From Verrucomicrobiota bacterium (GTDB lineage Bacteria; Verrucomicrobiota; Verrucomicrobiia; Limisphaerales; UBA9464): a stretch of DNA of 64,000 nucleotides. Both the position numbers and the translations under genes were made by a program. Under the pieces are notes generated by a model. It had not been told where the DNA came from. It saw only the letters and a list, made by a program, of their open reading frames with translations, and searched no databases. The stretch is taken from contig CANIZL010000001.1 of assembly GCA_947471985.1 (NCBI GenBank), positions 123,639-187,638 on the forward strand, given 5' to 3'. This document shows, in pieces, positions 8,710 through 17,332 of the stretch (position 1 is the stretch's first letter; every line of letters begins with the position of its first letter).

Positions 8710-9318
8710 TTATTTCGCGGATGGATGCAGCCAGAGTTTGCCGGCTTGAAAATCGATCTCGGCCCGGCTTCGGTTCAGGAAGTCCGCCCCGATAATCCCG
8801 CTATAAAGGCTCTAGTGGTGTTTCGTCCCCATGCTGAGGTCTTTGAACTGAACCGTCAGGTTGGTGAACTGGGCCCGGGCCAAATCCAACCGGCGCACGA
8901 CGAACCAATTTGAACCGGAGACTCGACCCCAAAACGGATCGAGAAGTTGATCGGCCACTTTCGGCAGGCGGTCGAAATATTTCGCCACGCTGCGATCAAA
9001 CGTGGTGAAGGTGAAACCCGAGTCGAACATGAGCAGGGCGGGACGGCCATCCAGCAGCCCCAACGTCGTTTTTTGGCGCCGCAATCTTGCTGTCCCGGGG
9101 CGTTGGTTTGGCCTGACAACGCCCACTGACTGCTGCTGGAAGTGGAATTGCCCCATGGGCGTTGGCCACCGGTCGCCGATTTCCCGGGCTGGTAACCAGA
9201 TTGGGTGGGTGTTCGATTCAAATTGAAGCCCCGAGGCGACGGGGCAGGGGATACAATAATGACGAATTTCCAGTAGTCGCAGGTGGCAGTTTCTCCTCAA
9301 CGCCTTGGATAGTGTCAT
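8710..9318 (-). pseudogene. Retropepsin-like aspartyl protease remnant with an internal TAG
   Basis: The minus-strand frame shows the retropepsin signature 'ALLMFDSGFTFTTFD' (catalytic D-S-G) and reaches TAG at 8814-8812 right after 'SMGTKHH'. Beyond the stop the same frame continues with 'LYSGIIGADFLNRSRAEIDF', the conserved hydrophobic-Gly-x-Asp-Phe-Leu second half of the protease fold, to a TAA at 8712-8710. The intact gene would therefore have run through. Upstream of the catalytic loop the roughly 85 N-terminal residues look unlike a signal peptide or protease and run up to repeat copy 2, so the 5' end is probably also damaged. Most likely a decaying gene. The start at 9318 is nominal. 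Confidence 0.65.
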
Positions 9319-9321
9319 GCT

Positions 9322-9373
9322 GCATTCCAAAGCGGTAGAGGGCAACCGCAGTCCAAGACGCTCGCGCGACGGC
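9322..9373 (+). repeat. Dispersed repeat, copy 2
   Basis: Begins 'ATTCCAAAGCGGTAGAGGGC' as in copy 1, followed by 'AACCGCAGTCCAAGACGC'. GCGGT and ACCGC inside it form a short inverted repeat. It abuts the damaged 5' end of the retropepsin-like remnant. Confidence 0.75.
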
Positions 9374-9904
9374 TAACGTGTTGGTAACGGCCGCGCGGTC
9401 GGGGTAGGCGGCTGTTCTCTTCCGCTCTTCTCCGGAAATGGGCGAGTCGGAGGGGCGTTGAAATGACGAAGGACGGATCCCCAGCGGGCGGGTGGTGCAG
9501 TTTCACACTACGCTTTCGGTTCGGGCTTACGCCATTCCCAAGTAGTGGTGGAGCGTCGCAGTTCACGACGCGTCGTGATCGCTGAGGAGAAGTCGCGGCC
9601 GTCGATGTACTGCTGAAATCGAATTATCCGTTTCCAACAATTGCCCCATAGGGCTTTCCACGGAGTGGAACGGCTTGCCGATTCGTTGGCGAAAGGCGGT
9701 CGTTGCAAGGCTGCCGGCTGTCCACTTTTGGGTACCCCCCACGGTAACCATTCTGCCCGGCCTCGGAGGATCAATGGCTCCTTGCCGCCACGGGTCTGGC
9801 ACCGCAGTTTCGCCGAAAGGCGACGACTTCAGGAAGGGGATCAGTCCTTCCGCGGAGCGTCAGGAATAGAATTCAGTTTCCCACTCGAACAAGGAGCGAC
9901 CCTC
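9346..9904. other. Intergenic region with repeat copies, no gene recognised
   Basis: About 560 bp between the protease remnant and the gene at 9905. It holds the end of repeat copy 2 and a diverged copy 3. Open frames here have no recognisable protein features on either strand. Confidence 0.6.
9532..9581 (+). repeat. Dispersed repeat, copy 3 (diverged), with a perfect palindrome
   Basis: Aligns with copies 1 and 2 ('ATTCCCAAGTAGTGGTGGAG' then 'GCAGTTCACGACGC'). It contains the perfect 16-bp palindrome TCACGACGCGTCGTGA at 9563-9578, which could fold as the hairpin recognised by a Y1 transposase. Confidence 0.6.
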
Positions 9905-11239
9905 ATGGCTTGCACGATTGATCATCTCGCGCCGGGACAAACCGTGCGTGTACTCGTCGCTTTTACCGATCTGGACGGTGTGGCTGTACCAGCGGACGCA
10001 CGCGGGGTGATTGAGGAACTGGGGATGGATTGGCAAACCCGGCGCATTTTCGTGGCCTGGGTTCGGGAGGGCCAGCACGAGAAGCTCTGGTTTTCGGGTC
10101 GGAAGACGGAAGGAGTACCGAGTAACGGATCCCTGCGGGACTTTTTTGAAGTTGAGCCCGCGAAGCCGGTGGCACCCCTGCCGGTCGCGGGCGTTGCCGC
10201 CGCCGCGCCGGTAGCACGGAAACCTGCCCGGCTCGATAAGCCGCTGGCCGCCGGTCCCAACCGGCAGCCGCCGGGTGGCACCGATTTGAAGGAATCGCCG
10301 GTGGCCTGCGAGTGCGATCCGCGGTTGCACCGGCCCCTCCTGGGCGCCTTTCGGGAAGTGACCGGATACGCCTGTTTGCGCTGCGGTACGGTAACCTTTT
10401 CGAAGGCCATGGGGGATGACGGTCGCTATACGGGCGAGGCCTGGACGGTCTACCGGACCGTGGCGATCCCCGAAAAGGCGTTCGCGTGGGCGGCGCAATG
10501 GCCGCGGGTAGCGAAGGTGACGACGCTGCCGGACATGTCGCTGTGGTTCATGGCCGGCGGCCTCTTGCGTGAAGCGCCGTATTATCTGCCGGCCGGCACC
10601 CGTTGTGATACGGCGGAAGCGCTCGAGGCCCTTGAGTCGCGGCTTCGGGACGAGCAGGCGTCACTCACCCACGGTCAGCGCCTGCGTCGTGCCGGCGTTC
10701 CGAAGGAATCGCCGCCGTCGGGGCTGACGCATGGCCTCGACTCGCTCGCCAGCTTGTGGAAGGCGCTGCAATTGCGTCCGGATAGCCCGCTTGATGAGTT
10801 GATCTCCCAGGCGCACCTCGACAGCCCCGGGAGCGAGGTTGCCGCGGAAACGCTGCGCCAGCGGCCGGACAGCGCGGAGATTTTGCAGTCGAGCCTGCGC
10901 AGCGACGACCGCCTCCGGCGGAGCGCGGGATTTTCCTTGGCGCTGCAGCAGCCCGTGGGTGATCCCGGGTTGGCGACCGTGGTGCTCGACCTTTTGGAGA
11001 ACCTGACTCTCGGGCCGGACAAAGACGGTTCCGGTCGCATCGCGGGTTGGGGCCGCTTTGAAGCGCTGCTCGTTCTGGTTGGCAAATTGAAACTCGCCTC
11101 GCCCGGGATGCTCGCAGCTTTGCCGCGACTGCAGCGCAAGCTCGCCCGCGAGGACCGGGAACTGGCGAAGAACATCGGCATCGTGCTGGGTCAACTACGC
11201 GGAGTGCCGCATCACTCAGGCGGGCCCTTCCTTCCCTGA
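9905..11239 (+). CDS. Unrecognised 444-residue protein with an N-terminal SH3-like strand region and a Cys cluster
   Basis: The ATG at 9905 is chosen for the AAGGAG ribosome-binding site 9 bp upstream. Residues about 1-75 alternate strands and turns (DGVAVPADARGVIEELGMDW, IFVAWVREGQHEKLWF) like a small beta barrel. About 60 low-complexity Ala/Pro residues follow. A Cys-rich stretch comes next (CECDPRLHRP...YACLRCG, about 138-163) that could bind zinc. The C-terminal half is helical and may include HEAT-like repeats (about 260-430). No signal peptide or membrane segment, so probably cytoplasmic. No family was recognised and the neighbours give no clue. Convergent with the acyltransferase gene. 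Confidence 0.7.
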   Translation: MACTIDHLAPGQTVRVLVAFTDLDGVAVPADARGVIEELGMDWQTRRIFVAWVREGQHEKLWFSGRKTEGVPSNGSLRDFFEVEPAKPVAPLPVAGVAAAAPVARKPARLDKPLAAGPNRQPPGGTDLKESPVACECDPRLHRPLLGAFREVTGYACLRCGTVTFSKAMGDDGRYTGEAWTVYRTVAIPEKAFAWAAQWPRVAKVTTLPDMSLWFMAGGLLREAPYYLPAGTRCDTAEALEALESRLRDEQASLTHGQRLRRAGVPKESPPSGLTHGLDSLASLWKALQLRPDSPLDELISQAHLDSPGSEVAAETLRQRPDSAEILQSSLRSDDRLRRSAGFSLALQQPVGDPGLATVVLDLLENLTLGPDKDGSGRIAGWGRFEALLVLVGKLKLASPGMLAALPRLQRKLAREDRELAKNIGIVLGQLRGVPHHSGGPFLP

Positions 11240-11370
11240 TCGCCTCGCGTTGGGATCGCGCGCAGGCTTTTTGACCGACGCCCACAGCGCGTCGCCTCGG
11301 ACTCCGGCAGCACCGGGTGTCAGTTCCCGTGCCTGGCAGCGCGACTTCCAGCGGGCGGGACCATTTGGAA

Positions 11371-12732
11371 TCAGCGCTGGAATTCGTCGCGGGGCCGGAC
11401 CTCGGCGTAGTCGCTGGCGAGGAGCCGCAGTTGATGGCGGATTTCGAGCTGGTGGCGCCGCAATTCGTGCAATCGCCGGGGGCGCAGGAGGAGGCGCGCT
11501 TCGTGCCAGAGCGTTGCCAGCGTGGTGCCGGCGGTGCGGACAAAAAACAGCGTCACCAATCCGGCCAGCGGCATCAGGGCGCACCAGAGCGTGGCCACCC
11601 AAGCGTGCGATCGACCATTCAGCCACCACCAGACCAGCGCATACCAGAGTCCGTACACCGGGAAGTCCAGCAGCAGGCGGTATAAGGCGAGCAGGTCCCG
11701 GGTCCCGGGTTTTACCAAACGGGTTACCAGGTGGATGAAACAAAACGGGGCCGCATGATGGATAAGGCCGGCTGCCGCGGGAAGGGCACTGACGGCGAGC
11801 CATGCGGTCTGACCGGCAATGCGACCCAACAACCGCCGCCCGCGGAAGCGAAGGACATCGGACCCCAGCGCCAATCGCTCCGCGGCCAAGGCGGCGCGGA
11901 GTTGCTGAATGTCGCCGGCCAGCGCCTCCGCCCGGGGACGATCCGTGGCCAGATAATGGTTCATGGCGTCCGCGATGCGCTTGCGCTGGCGCAGCGCCGC
12001 GGCGGGCACTTGGGCGAATTCCGGCAGCGGGGGCAGCAGCCCTTCGAGATCCGGCAGAAACACCGACCACGGTTCCTCGTTCAAGTGCACCACCACCGCC
12101 TTCAGTCGGCGATCAATCTCCTGAGTGAGTTGGCGTACGGCCTTGCGATCGTCATCGCCCAGCGCGGGCAATGCGGCGGCCACGTCGATCGGTTCGCCGA
12201 CCCGCACCCACACGGTGCTGCGGAAGCGTTCCTTGCATTCGTAATTCAGTCCGAGGGGAATCACGCTCACCCGGGCCCCGTGGCGGGCGGCTTGTACGGC
12301 CATCCGTGCCGCGCCGCTGCGCACTTGCTCGAGCCGAAGCAGATCATGCGACACACCCTCGGGAAAAATGCCCACGGCCTCGCCGCGTTCGAGCCAGTGC
12401 GCCGCGTCGTCGAGCGAGCCCACGTTGCGGCCCACCTGCGCGAAATCATCGCGTCCACGAAAGGCGGGAATCATGCCCAGCGCCCGCATCAAGGAACCCA
12501 GAATCGGCACCGCAAAGATTGGGGCCTTGGCCACAAAATGAACGGGGCGGGCGACCGACAGGCCCACCACGGCCGGATCGAGCATCGAGTTGGGATGATT
12601 GGCGACAAAAACGACCGGGCCGGTCGTGGGGATGCGTTCGCGGCCGGTGATTTCGATTCCGGAATAATAGTTCCGGATGATGAATCGGGCGACGGGCCGC
12701 AGGAGGTTTCCGAGGGTCGCCAGCGAATTCAT
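11371..12732 (-). CDS. PlsC-type lysophospholipid acyltransferase with C-terminal membrane helices
   Basis: 453 residues from the ATG at 12732. The N-terminal half is the PlsC domain with the acyltransferase H-x4-D motif in 'ANHPNSMLD' and the glycerophosphate-binding 'FPEGVSHD'. It should transfer a fatty acyl group to a glycerophospholipid or related acceptor at the inner membrane. The C-terminal half holds about four hydrophobic helices (around 295-390) followed by a charged tail, longer than the typical 250-residue enzyme. The frame extends upstream to 12945 but that part lacks protein character. Monocistronic and convergent with the gene at 9905. Confidence 0.88.
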   Translation of the reverse strand: MNSLATLGNLLRPVARFIIRNYYSGIEITGRERIPTTGPVVFVANHPNSMLDPAVVGLSVARPVHFVAKAPIFAVPILGSLMRALGMIPAFRGRDDFAQVGRNVGSLDDAAHWLERGEAVGIFPEGVSHDLLRLEQVRSGAARMAVQAARHGARVSVIPLGLNYECKERFRSTVWVRVGEPIDVAAALPALGDDDRKAVRQLTQEIDRRLKAVVVHLNEEPWSVFLPDLEGLLPPLPEFAQVPAAALRQRKRIADAMNHYLATDRPRAEALAGDIQQLRAALAAERLALGSDVLRFRGRRLLGRIAGQTAWLAVSALPAAAGLIHHAAPFCFIHLVTRLVKPGTRDLLALYRLLLDFPVYGLWYALVWWWLNGRSHAWVATLWCALMPLAGLVTLFFVRTAGTTLATLWHEARLLLRPRRLHELRRHQLEIRHQLRLLASDYAEVRPRDEFQR

Positions 12733-12985
12733 AGGGACGCCGAAGGGGAACGAACGGCCCGCGCCCTCTGCGGGGCGATGCCAAGGAGTACTCGGAGCGC
12801 TGAATGCATTCGTTCGATGGCCCCCACCCTGGGACCGGACGCGGGAGGGTGTACAGAAAAAAGCGGCCGTGGCGGGGTATACTTCAGTCGGAGGTCGTCC
12901 AAGGCACGGCGGACAATGCGAGCCCAGCCGGGCGCCAAAAGCCATCCGCTGATCCCCTTGTTGCGGAGACTATTTGTGATCGCTC

Positions 12986-13246
12986 TTATCGACGATTTGA
13001 TGGAACAGCGTGAGCCGGTCGATCGAACGTCGGCCGATGGAAATCGGACGCAGGCAATCGGTACCCTGCCGCCCGCAAGCGGTCGAGGTGTTCGGATAGT
13101 TTTCGGCGCGGCCTGCGGGGCGGGATTTCCATCCGGGTCAACACGATTCGACCCGGAGCGGTCCGCTCCACCGCCCAAGTCTCCCCGGGCCGTAAGAATT
13201 TGCCCAAGGACGCTCTTCCCTTGGCGTCGGTTGAGACGGTCGTCAT
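12986..13246 (-). CDS. AbrB/SpoVT-fold small DNA-binding protein (antitoxin-like), no partner found
   Basis: 86 residues. The first 45 form a swapped-hairpin AbrB pattern (MTTVSTDAKGRASLGKFLRP, WAVERTAPGRIVLTRME). The basic C-terminal tail has a 'LSEHLDRLRAAGY' helix that in related antitoxins contacts a PIN toxin. The 250 bp downstream contain no PIN or MazF-like frame, so this appears to be an orphan. The C-terminus may be shortened. A stand-alone regulator is the alternative. Confidence 0.6.
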   Translation of the reverse strand: MTTVSTDAKGRASLGKFLRPGETWAVERTAPGRIVLTRMEIPPRRPRRKLSEHLDRLRAAGYRLPASDFHRPTFDRPAHAVPSNRR

Positions 13247-13405
13247 GGAATCGCGCCTAGCTCACGGCGCCTATTTCGTCAACCTTTCGTCCGCAAGGGC
13301 AACCACCAGTACCGTGCGACTTTCGGCGTCCCCGGGCGAACGGAAGCGGCCTCATTGGACGAAGGTGAAAAATAAAATGAACTTTTCGAAGTTGCGGGGG
13401 GATTA

Positions 13406-14683
13406 ATGGTCGTGAAACGAAACACTGCATCATGGCATTCCCTCCGGCGGGTGACTTCGGGCGTCCTGCTGGCGGGCCTTCTGGCGACTGTGTCCGCTCC
13501 GGCCGCCGACAGCTACTACCGGACCAACGTCAATCCGGCGCTCCTGTACTGGCAGTTGATGCCGAGTCTCCCCAAGGATCCGGAGTATTTGAAGTGGGTC
13601 GACAGCTATCCGACCGCCCCGCTGGACGCCCGTTATAAGGAGTTCGTGCAGGGGTGGGATTTCAACTTCGCGATCCTGCGCCGGGCTGCGGCCGTGACGC
13701 AGGCCTGCGATTGGGGGATCGATTCTGCGGATGGCCCCGAGACGCGCCTGCCGCACCTGCCCCAGGTCAAGAGCATGGCCAAGGCCGGCGCCTTTCGCGC
13801 CCGCTACTTTCTGAGCCAGGGGAAGGAAGACGAAGCCGTTCAGGATCTGGTGGCGGTAACGGCTCTGGCCCGACGGCTGGGTAACGAGTCGATCCTGATT
13901 TCGGCCTTGGTTCAGTATGCCATGGAGTCGATGGTCGCGGACGCCATCGCCGAGAATTTTTACGCGTTCAGTCCCGAAGGTCTGCGGCGGCTGGTGACGG
14001 CGATGGACGCCATCCCCTTGGAGGGTTCGATCAGCCAGTGCATCGGGAAGGGCGAGCGATCCTTCGTGGTGTGGTATACCCGGAAAATCGAGGCGATTCA
14101 GCGGGCGCATTCGGGACACGAGGCGGCCGCGCTGGCGGCGATCCGCGAGCTGTTCGCGGAAACGGTTTCCGCGGCGAAGGATTACACCGTGGCGGACCAG
14201 TTTATAGCCGCCGGTGGTGGCACCAGTGAGGGGGTATTGAAGTTGATCCGCGGGGCGAATGCCTGGTATGAAGAACTTCAGGCGATCGCCGCCTTGCCGT
14301 ACGCGCAATTCTATCCGGCGAATCAGGCGTTCTTTGCGAAGGTTGCCGCCTCGACCAATCCGTTTGTCGTGAGTTTGTTTCCGGCGTTGGAAAAGGCCCG
14401 CGGCAAGGAGTTCCGCATGGAGGCCCGTCGCGCGATGCTACGCGCTGCGTTGGCGTACCGGCTCCGTGGGGCCGCCGGAGTCGAGGAGGTGAAGGATCCG
14501 TTTGGGACGGGTCCCTTGGGATATCGGCGCTTCGAAGTCGAAAAAGTGGATCGGGGCTTCGAGTTGCGGACCGCGGGTAATTTCGGCAATGACTTTACCG
14601 AAGTCTGCATCTTTGTGGAAAAACCCGGCGCGCCCTTTCGGTCGAGTGGACCCAAGGCCGGGAAAGCCTACGTGAAGCCCTAG
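13406..14683 (+). CDS. Exported conserved protein of unknown function
   Basis: 425 residues with a basic N-terminus and a signal peptide ending near 'SAPAADS' (about residue 35). The mature part is mostly helical, with Ala/Leu-rich repeats suggesting a tetratricopeptide-like solenoid in the middle (e.g. 'YFLSQGKEDEAVQDLVAVTA'). 'NPALLYWQLMPSLPKDPEYL' right after the signal suggests a conserved verrucomicrobial or planctomycetal periplasmic family, but no named domain was recognised. Purine-rich GGGGGGATTA precedes the ATG at 13406. A weak relation to the ECF sigma gene 65 bp downstream is possible. Confidence 0.7.
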   Translation: MVVKRNTASWHSLRRVTSGVLLAGLLATVSAPAADSYYRTNVNPALLYWQLMPSLPKDPEYLKWVDSYPTAPLDARYKEFVQGWDFNFAILRRAAAVTQACDWGIDSADGPETRLPHLPQVKSMAKAGAFRARYFLSQGKEDEAVQDLVAVTALARRLGNESILISALVQYAMESMVADAIAENFYAFSPEGLRRLVTAMDAIPLEGSISQCIGKGERSFVVWYTRKIEAIQRAHSGHEAAALAAIRELFAETVSAAKDYTVADQFIAAGGGTSEGVLKLIRGANAWYEELQAIAALPYAQFYPANQAFFAKVAASTNPFVVSLFPALEKARGKEFRMEARRAMLRAALAYRLRGAAGVEEVKDPFGTGPLGYRRFEVEKVDRGFELRTAGNFGNDFTEVCIFVEKPGAPFRSSGPKAGKAYVKP

Positions 14684-14748
14684 CGGCAACGGGGCGAGCG
14701 CGCCGGCGACGGCAGCTCTGCTCTAAAACAGCCGGTACCACACCCTCT

Positions 14749-15411
14749 GTGACGCATTCAGCTCCCGTGCCTGAACCGATCGTTCGCTCTTCGCCGGCCT
14801 GGGTGGCCGGCGAAGACGACGTTCTCCGGGAGACGGAGTGGCTGGCCGCGGTCCGGGAGGGCGATGGCGTGGCCTTTGAAAAATTGTGTGCACTCCACGC
14901 GCCCCGATTGCTGCGACAGGCGCTGGCGTTGGACGCGGATCCGGGGCGGGCGGAGGAATTGAGTCAGGACACCCTGGTGGCCGCGTGGGAAAGTCGGGCC
15001 CGGTTTAATGGGGAGTGCCGGTACTTCACCTGGCTGTGCGCGATCCTGCTCCATCGGCATCGTCGACAGCTTCGGGCCCGTCGCACCTGGCTGCGCTGGT
15101 TTTTGCCCGACACGTCAGCGGAGGATTCCACCGCGGTGAAGGACTATCCCGATCGGGTGCGCGGACCGGATCAGGCGCTGGCGGAGAGAGAACGGGAAGC
15201 CCAGTTGCGACGCTGCCTGGCGGCCTTGCCGGCCAAGCAAGCGGATGTGGTTTTCCTCCGGTTCTATCAGGACTGCTCGCTGGAGGAAATCGCAGTGGCT
15301 TTGGATATTTCGTTGGGAACGGTGAAATCGAGGCTGTTTCACGCCCTCGACAAATTGCGCCAAATGAAGGAGGTTCAAGACATCGTCCGCGTGGGAGAAA
15401 GGAACCGATGA
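14749..15411 (+). CDS. ECF RNA polymerase sigma factor
   Basis: 220 residues, GTG start. Region 2 at about 33-105 (AFEKLCALHAPRLLRQAL, RAEELSQDTLVAAWES) and region 4 at about 150-205 (LPAKQADVVFLRFYQDCS, LEEIAVALDISLGTVKSR). It is released by its anti-sigma partner, encoded by the next gene with a 4-bp ATGA overlap. It probably controls an envelope or stress regulon, and the two convergent paralogues at 16.1-18.6 kb are candidate partners. Confidence 0.92.
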   Translation: MTHSAPVPEPIVRSSPAWVAGEDDVLRETEWLAAVREGDGVAFEKLCALHAPRLLRQALALDADPGRAEELSQDTLVAAWESRARFNGECRYFTWLCAILLHRHRRQLRARRTWLRWFLPDTSAEDSTAVKDYPDRVRGPDQALAEREREAQLRRCLAALPAKQADVVFLRFYQDCSLEEIAVALDISLGTVKSRLFHALDKLRQMKEVQDIVRVGERNR

Positions 15412-15989
15412 ACGAATGTAAAAAACATCGACCGGATCTGGCCTTGCTGGCCGCCGGGGTGCTGCCGGAGACGGCGGCCGCATCCCTTCAGGCTCACCTG
15501 CGGGAATGTCCCGCCTGTGCCCGAGAGAGCGAAGCGCTGCGGGCCGTGGGAAGTGAGTTGGCAGCCGCCGCGCGGCGTTGGCCGATGGCGATACCCTCGG
15601 AAGGATTTCACCGGCGTCTGGCCAACCGCCTGAAGGTGCGACCGGTCCAGCGAAACTCGCGCGTGGATCGGCCCGCGCTTTTCTGGCTGCCGGCGCTGGG
15701 TGGGGCGTTCGGTCTCGCCCTGCTGGTGGGGTGGTTTCTTTCCATGAGTCGGCCCGCGGCTTCCCGGGCGCCGCAGGCGATTGTGGGCGGTGGAAGTGTC
15801 GCACCGGTAAGCGCCGTTGTTTCGCCGCGACCCGCGCCGCCGGTGCTGACGTGGCAAGTTTCCCGACAGGTCGTCGGCGAGTCGACCGAAGCCCTGGATG
15901 TCCTCTTGGCGGCCACCGCCGAAAAGGCGACGGAACAAACGCCCCGGATTACGGCCTGGACGCGGGAATTGTCCCTGGTTTCGGAGTAG
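15408..15989 (+). CDS. Anti-sigma factor with a putative zinc finger (zf-HC2)
   Basis: 193 residues. The N-terminal domain has H30-x3-C34-x2-C37 (HLRECPAC), the ZAS motif that binds zinc and holds the sigma factor. A transmembrane helix lies at about 82-101 (LPALGGAFGLALLVGWFLSM), leaving a periplasmic tail of about 90 residues as the likely sensor part. The start at 15408 overlaps the stop of the sigma gene by 4 bp, which supports translational coupling. Confidence 0.88.
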   Translation: MNECKKHRPDLALLAAGVLPETAAASLQAHLRECPACARESEALRAVGSELAAAARRWPMAIPSEGFHRRLANRLKVRPVQRNSRVDRPALFWLPALGGAFGLALLVGWFLSMSRPAASRAPQAIVGGGSVAPVSAVVSPRPAPPVLTWQVSRQVVGESTEALDVLLAATAEKATEQTPRITAWTRELSLVSE

Positions 15990-16039
15990 GGGGCGGGGTG
16001 AGAACCCGTACACAACACCGTATCATTTTGTTTTCTTTC

Positions 16040-16058
16040 CTCCCTTCGGCGGAAGGAG
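16040..16058 (+). terminator. Possible hairpin between convergent genes
   Basis: CTCC(C)TTC-GGC-GGAAGGAG can fold into a stem with one bulge. It follows a T-rich tract and lies between the anti-sigma gene and the oppositely oriented 16100-17332. The flanking sequence is not a classical U-tract. Confidence 0.3.
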
Positions 16059-16099
16059 ATTTGTGCTGCCGGGTGGAAAGTTCGTTCGTCGGCATCGAT

Positions 16100-17332
16100 T
16101 TACGGTTTGCCCGTCGGGAGACTTGGCAGCCAACCCGCGTCCATTTTCTGATACGCGGCCCAACCGTTGGGACCCAGCGTCGCGGTGAGTTGCTGCTGCG
16201 CCTCAGTGCGAAGGGCCTGGAGCAAATTTTGTCGTTCGTCCGAGGTGAGCTTGGGGGTGGTCGCCAACCGCTTCATTTCCTGTTCGACTTGGAGGCGGAT
16301 ATCGAAAGCCTGGGCCGCCGCCGCCGCGGGTAATTCCAGGCGCTGCGCCAGGCGATAGAGCGGGGTATAGCGCTCATCCGATGCGCGTTGGAAAACCTCG
16401 TAGCGCTCCGGCCCCAGCAACTCACGGAGGCCGTCCTCTTGGGTCGCCGCGGCCGTCGTGCCGGGGTGGGCCCCGGCGTCTTCCCGGGCGGCTTTTAGTT
16501 CCACGGCCCGCCGCATTTCCGCCTCGCTCAGATCGAGGCCCACCAGGTTAAGTCGTGCGTCGGCTGCCCCGGAGTTTCGCAGACGGAGTTCGTGCAGTTC
16601 CTCCGGCGTCAGCGATTCCCCCAGCGTCGCCCAGTACGCCGCCACCAATTCCTTGCCTTTCGCCGCTTGCTGTGACTCGGTCAGCTCCGGGGTCTGCAGA
16701 AAGTCCGCCCACGCCTTTTCGCGTTGTTCATTCGCGGCGAGATAGAGGGAACGTTTTTCCGCCGACAGAAAGTCCGCCTGAAGCCCCAAATTCCGGCGCG
16801 TGTCCTGCGCGGCCACTTCCTGGTCCTCGGCGGCGTGCGGATTAGTGTGGTCAAACAGCGCCTGGAAGAGCCCGTCGCGCTCTTGTTGCAGTTCGCGCAA
16901 TTGGTCGTGCTTCTCGTTCACCTGCTTTTCCATCTCCTGCGGATGAAGGATCAATTGCCAAAAATGCCCGCTGGGCTCGTCCACCAGCGCCCGGACCCGC
17001 GGCGCGAACAGGCTGTTCACATCGGCGGTGATGATGTCCCGCACGGTTTGTTCGGGGCAGCCGATGGCGCGAAGATTCGCCACGTAGTGGTGGTACTGGG
17101 ACGATTCAAGTTGCGACCAATGGAACGTCTCGGTGATTTCGGCCGCCGCCGCTGTCGCTGTCGCTGGGCTGGTGGGTCGTGAAGTCCGAGGCGCCGCGCG
17201 CAGGACGCGGTTCGTGAGCCAGCCTGAACGCGCTCGTCCGCTCGGGGCATGTGCCCCCGTGCGGCCCAGCCAGCCGAGCAGTCCGACCAGCAGGACATTG
17301 AGCGTCAGGGAAAGCACCGCCGCGCGTCTCAT
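16100..17332 (-). CDS. Membrane-anchored paralogue 2 with 'NLRAIGCPEQT' motif
   Basis: 410 residues from the ATG at 17332. A single N-terminal hydrophobic helix (AAVLSLTLNVLLVGLLGWL) suggests anchoring or export. A spacer rich in Ala/Thr/Arg follows, then the motif 'WSQLESSQYHHYVANLRAIG' and 'CPEQTVRDIITADVN'. The rest is strongly helical with charged, Gln-rich segments (coiled-coil-like). The start overlaps the stop of the upstream paralogue by 4 bp (ATGA), so the two are one operon. The 'NLRAIxCPE.T' family is, to my knowledge, common next to ECF sigma factors in Verrucomicrobia but has no assigned function. The ECF/anti-sigma operon lies directly opposite. Confidence 0.75.
   Translation of the reverse strand: MRRAAVLSLTLNVLLVGLLGWLGRTGAHAPSGRARSGWLTNRVLRAAPRTSRPTSPATATAAAAEITETFHWSQLESSQYHHYVANLRAIGCPEQTVRDIITADVNSLFAPRVRALVDEPSGHFWQLILHPQEMEKQVNEKHDQLRELQQERDGLFQALFDHTNPHAAEDQEVAAQDTRRNLGLQADFLSAEKRSLYLAANEQREKAWADFLQTPELTESQQAAKGKELVAAYWATLGESLTPEELHELRLRNSGAADARLNLVGLDLSEAEMRRAVELKAAREDAGAHPGTTAAATQEDGLRELLGPERYEVFQRASDERYTPLYRLAQRLELPAAAAAQAFDIRLQVEQEMKRLATTPKLTSDERQNLLQALRTEAQQQLTATLGPNGWAAYQKMDAGWLPSLPTGKP

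Noticed and set aside
11731..13260. 509-codon plus-strand frame
   Set aside because: Antisense to the PlsC acyltransferase and the AbrB gene; composition is Arg/Gly/Pro-rich without domains.
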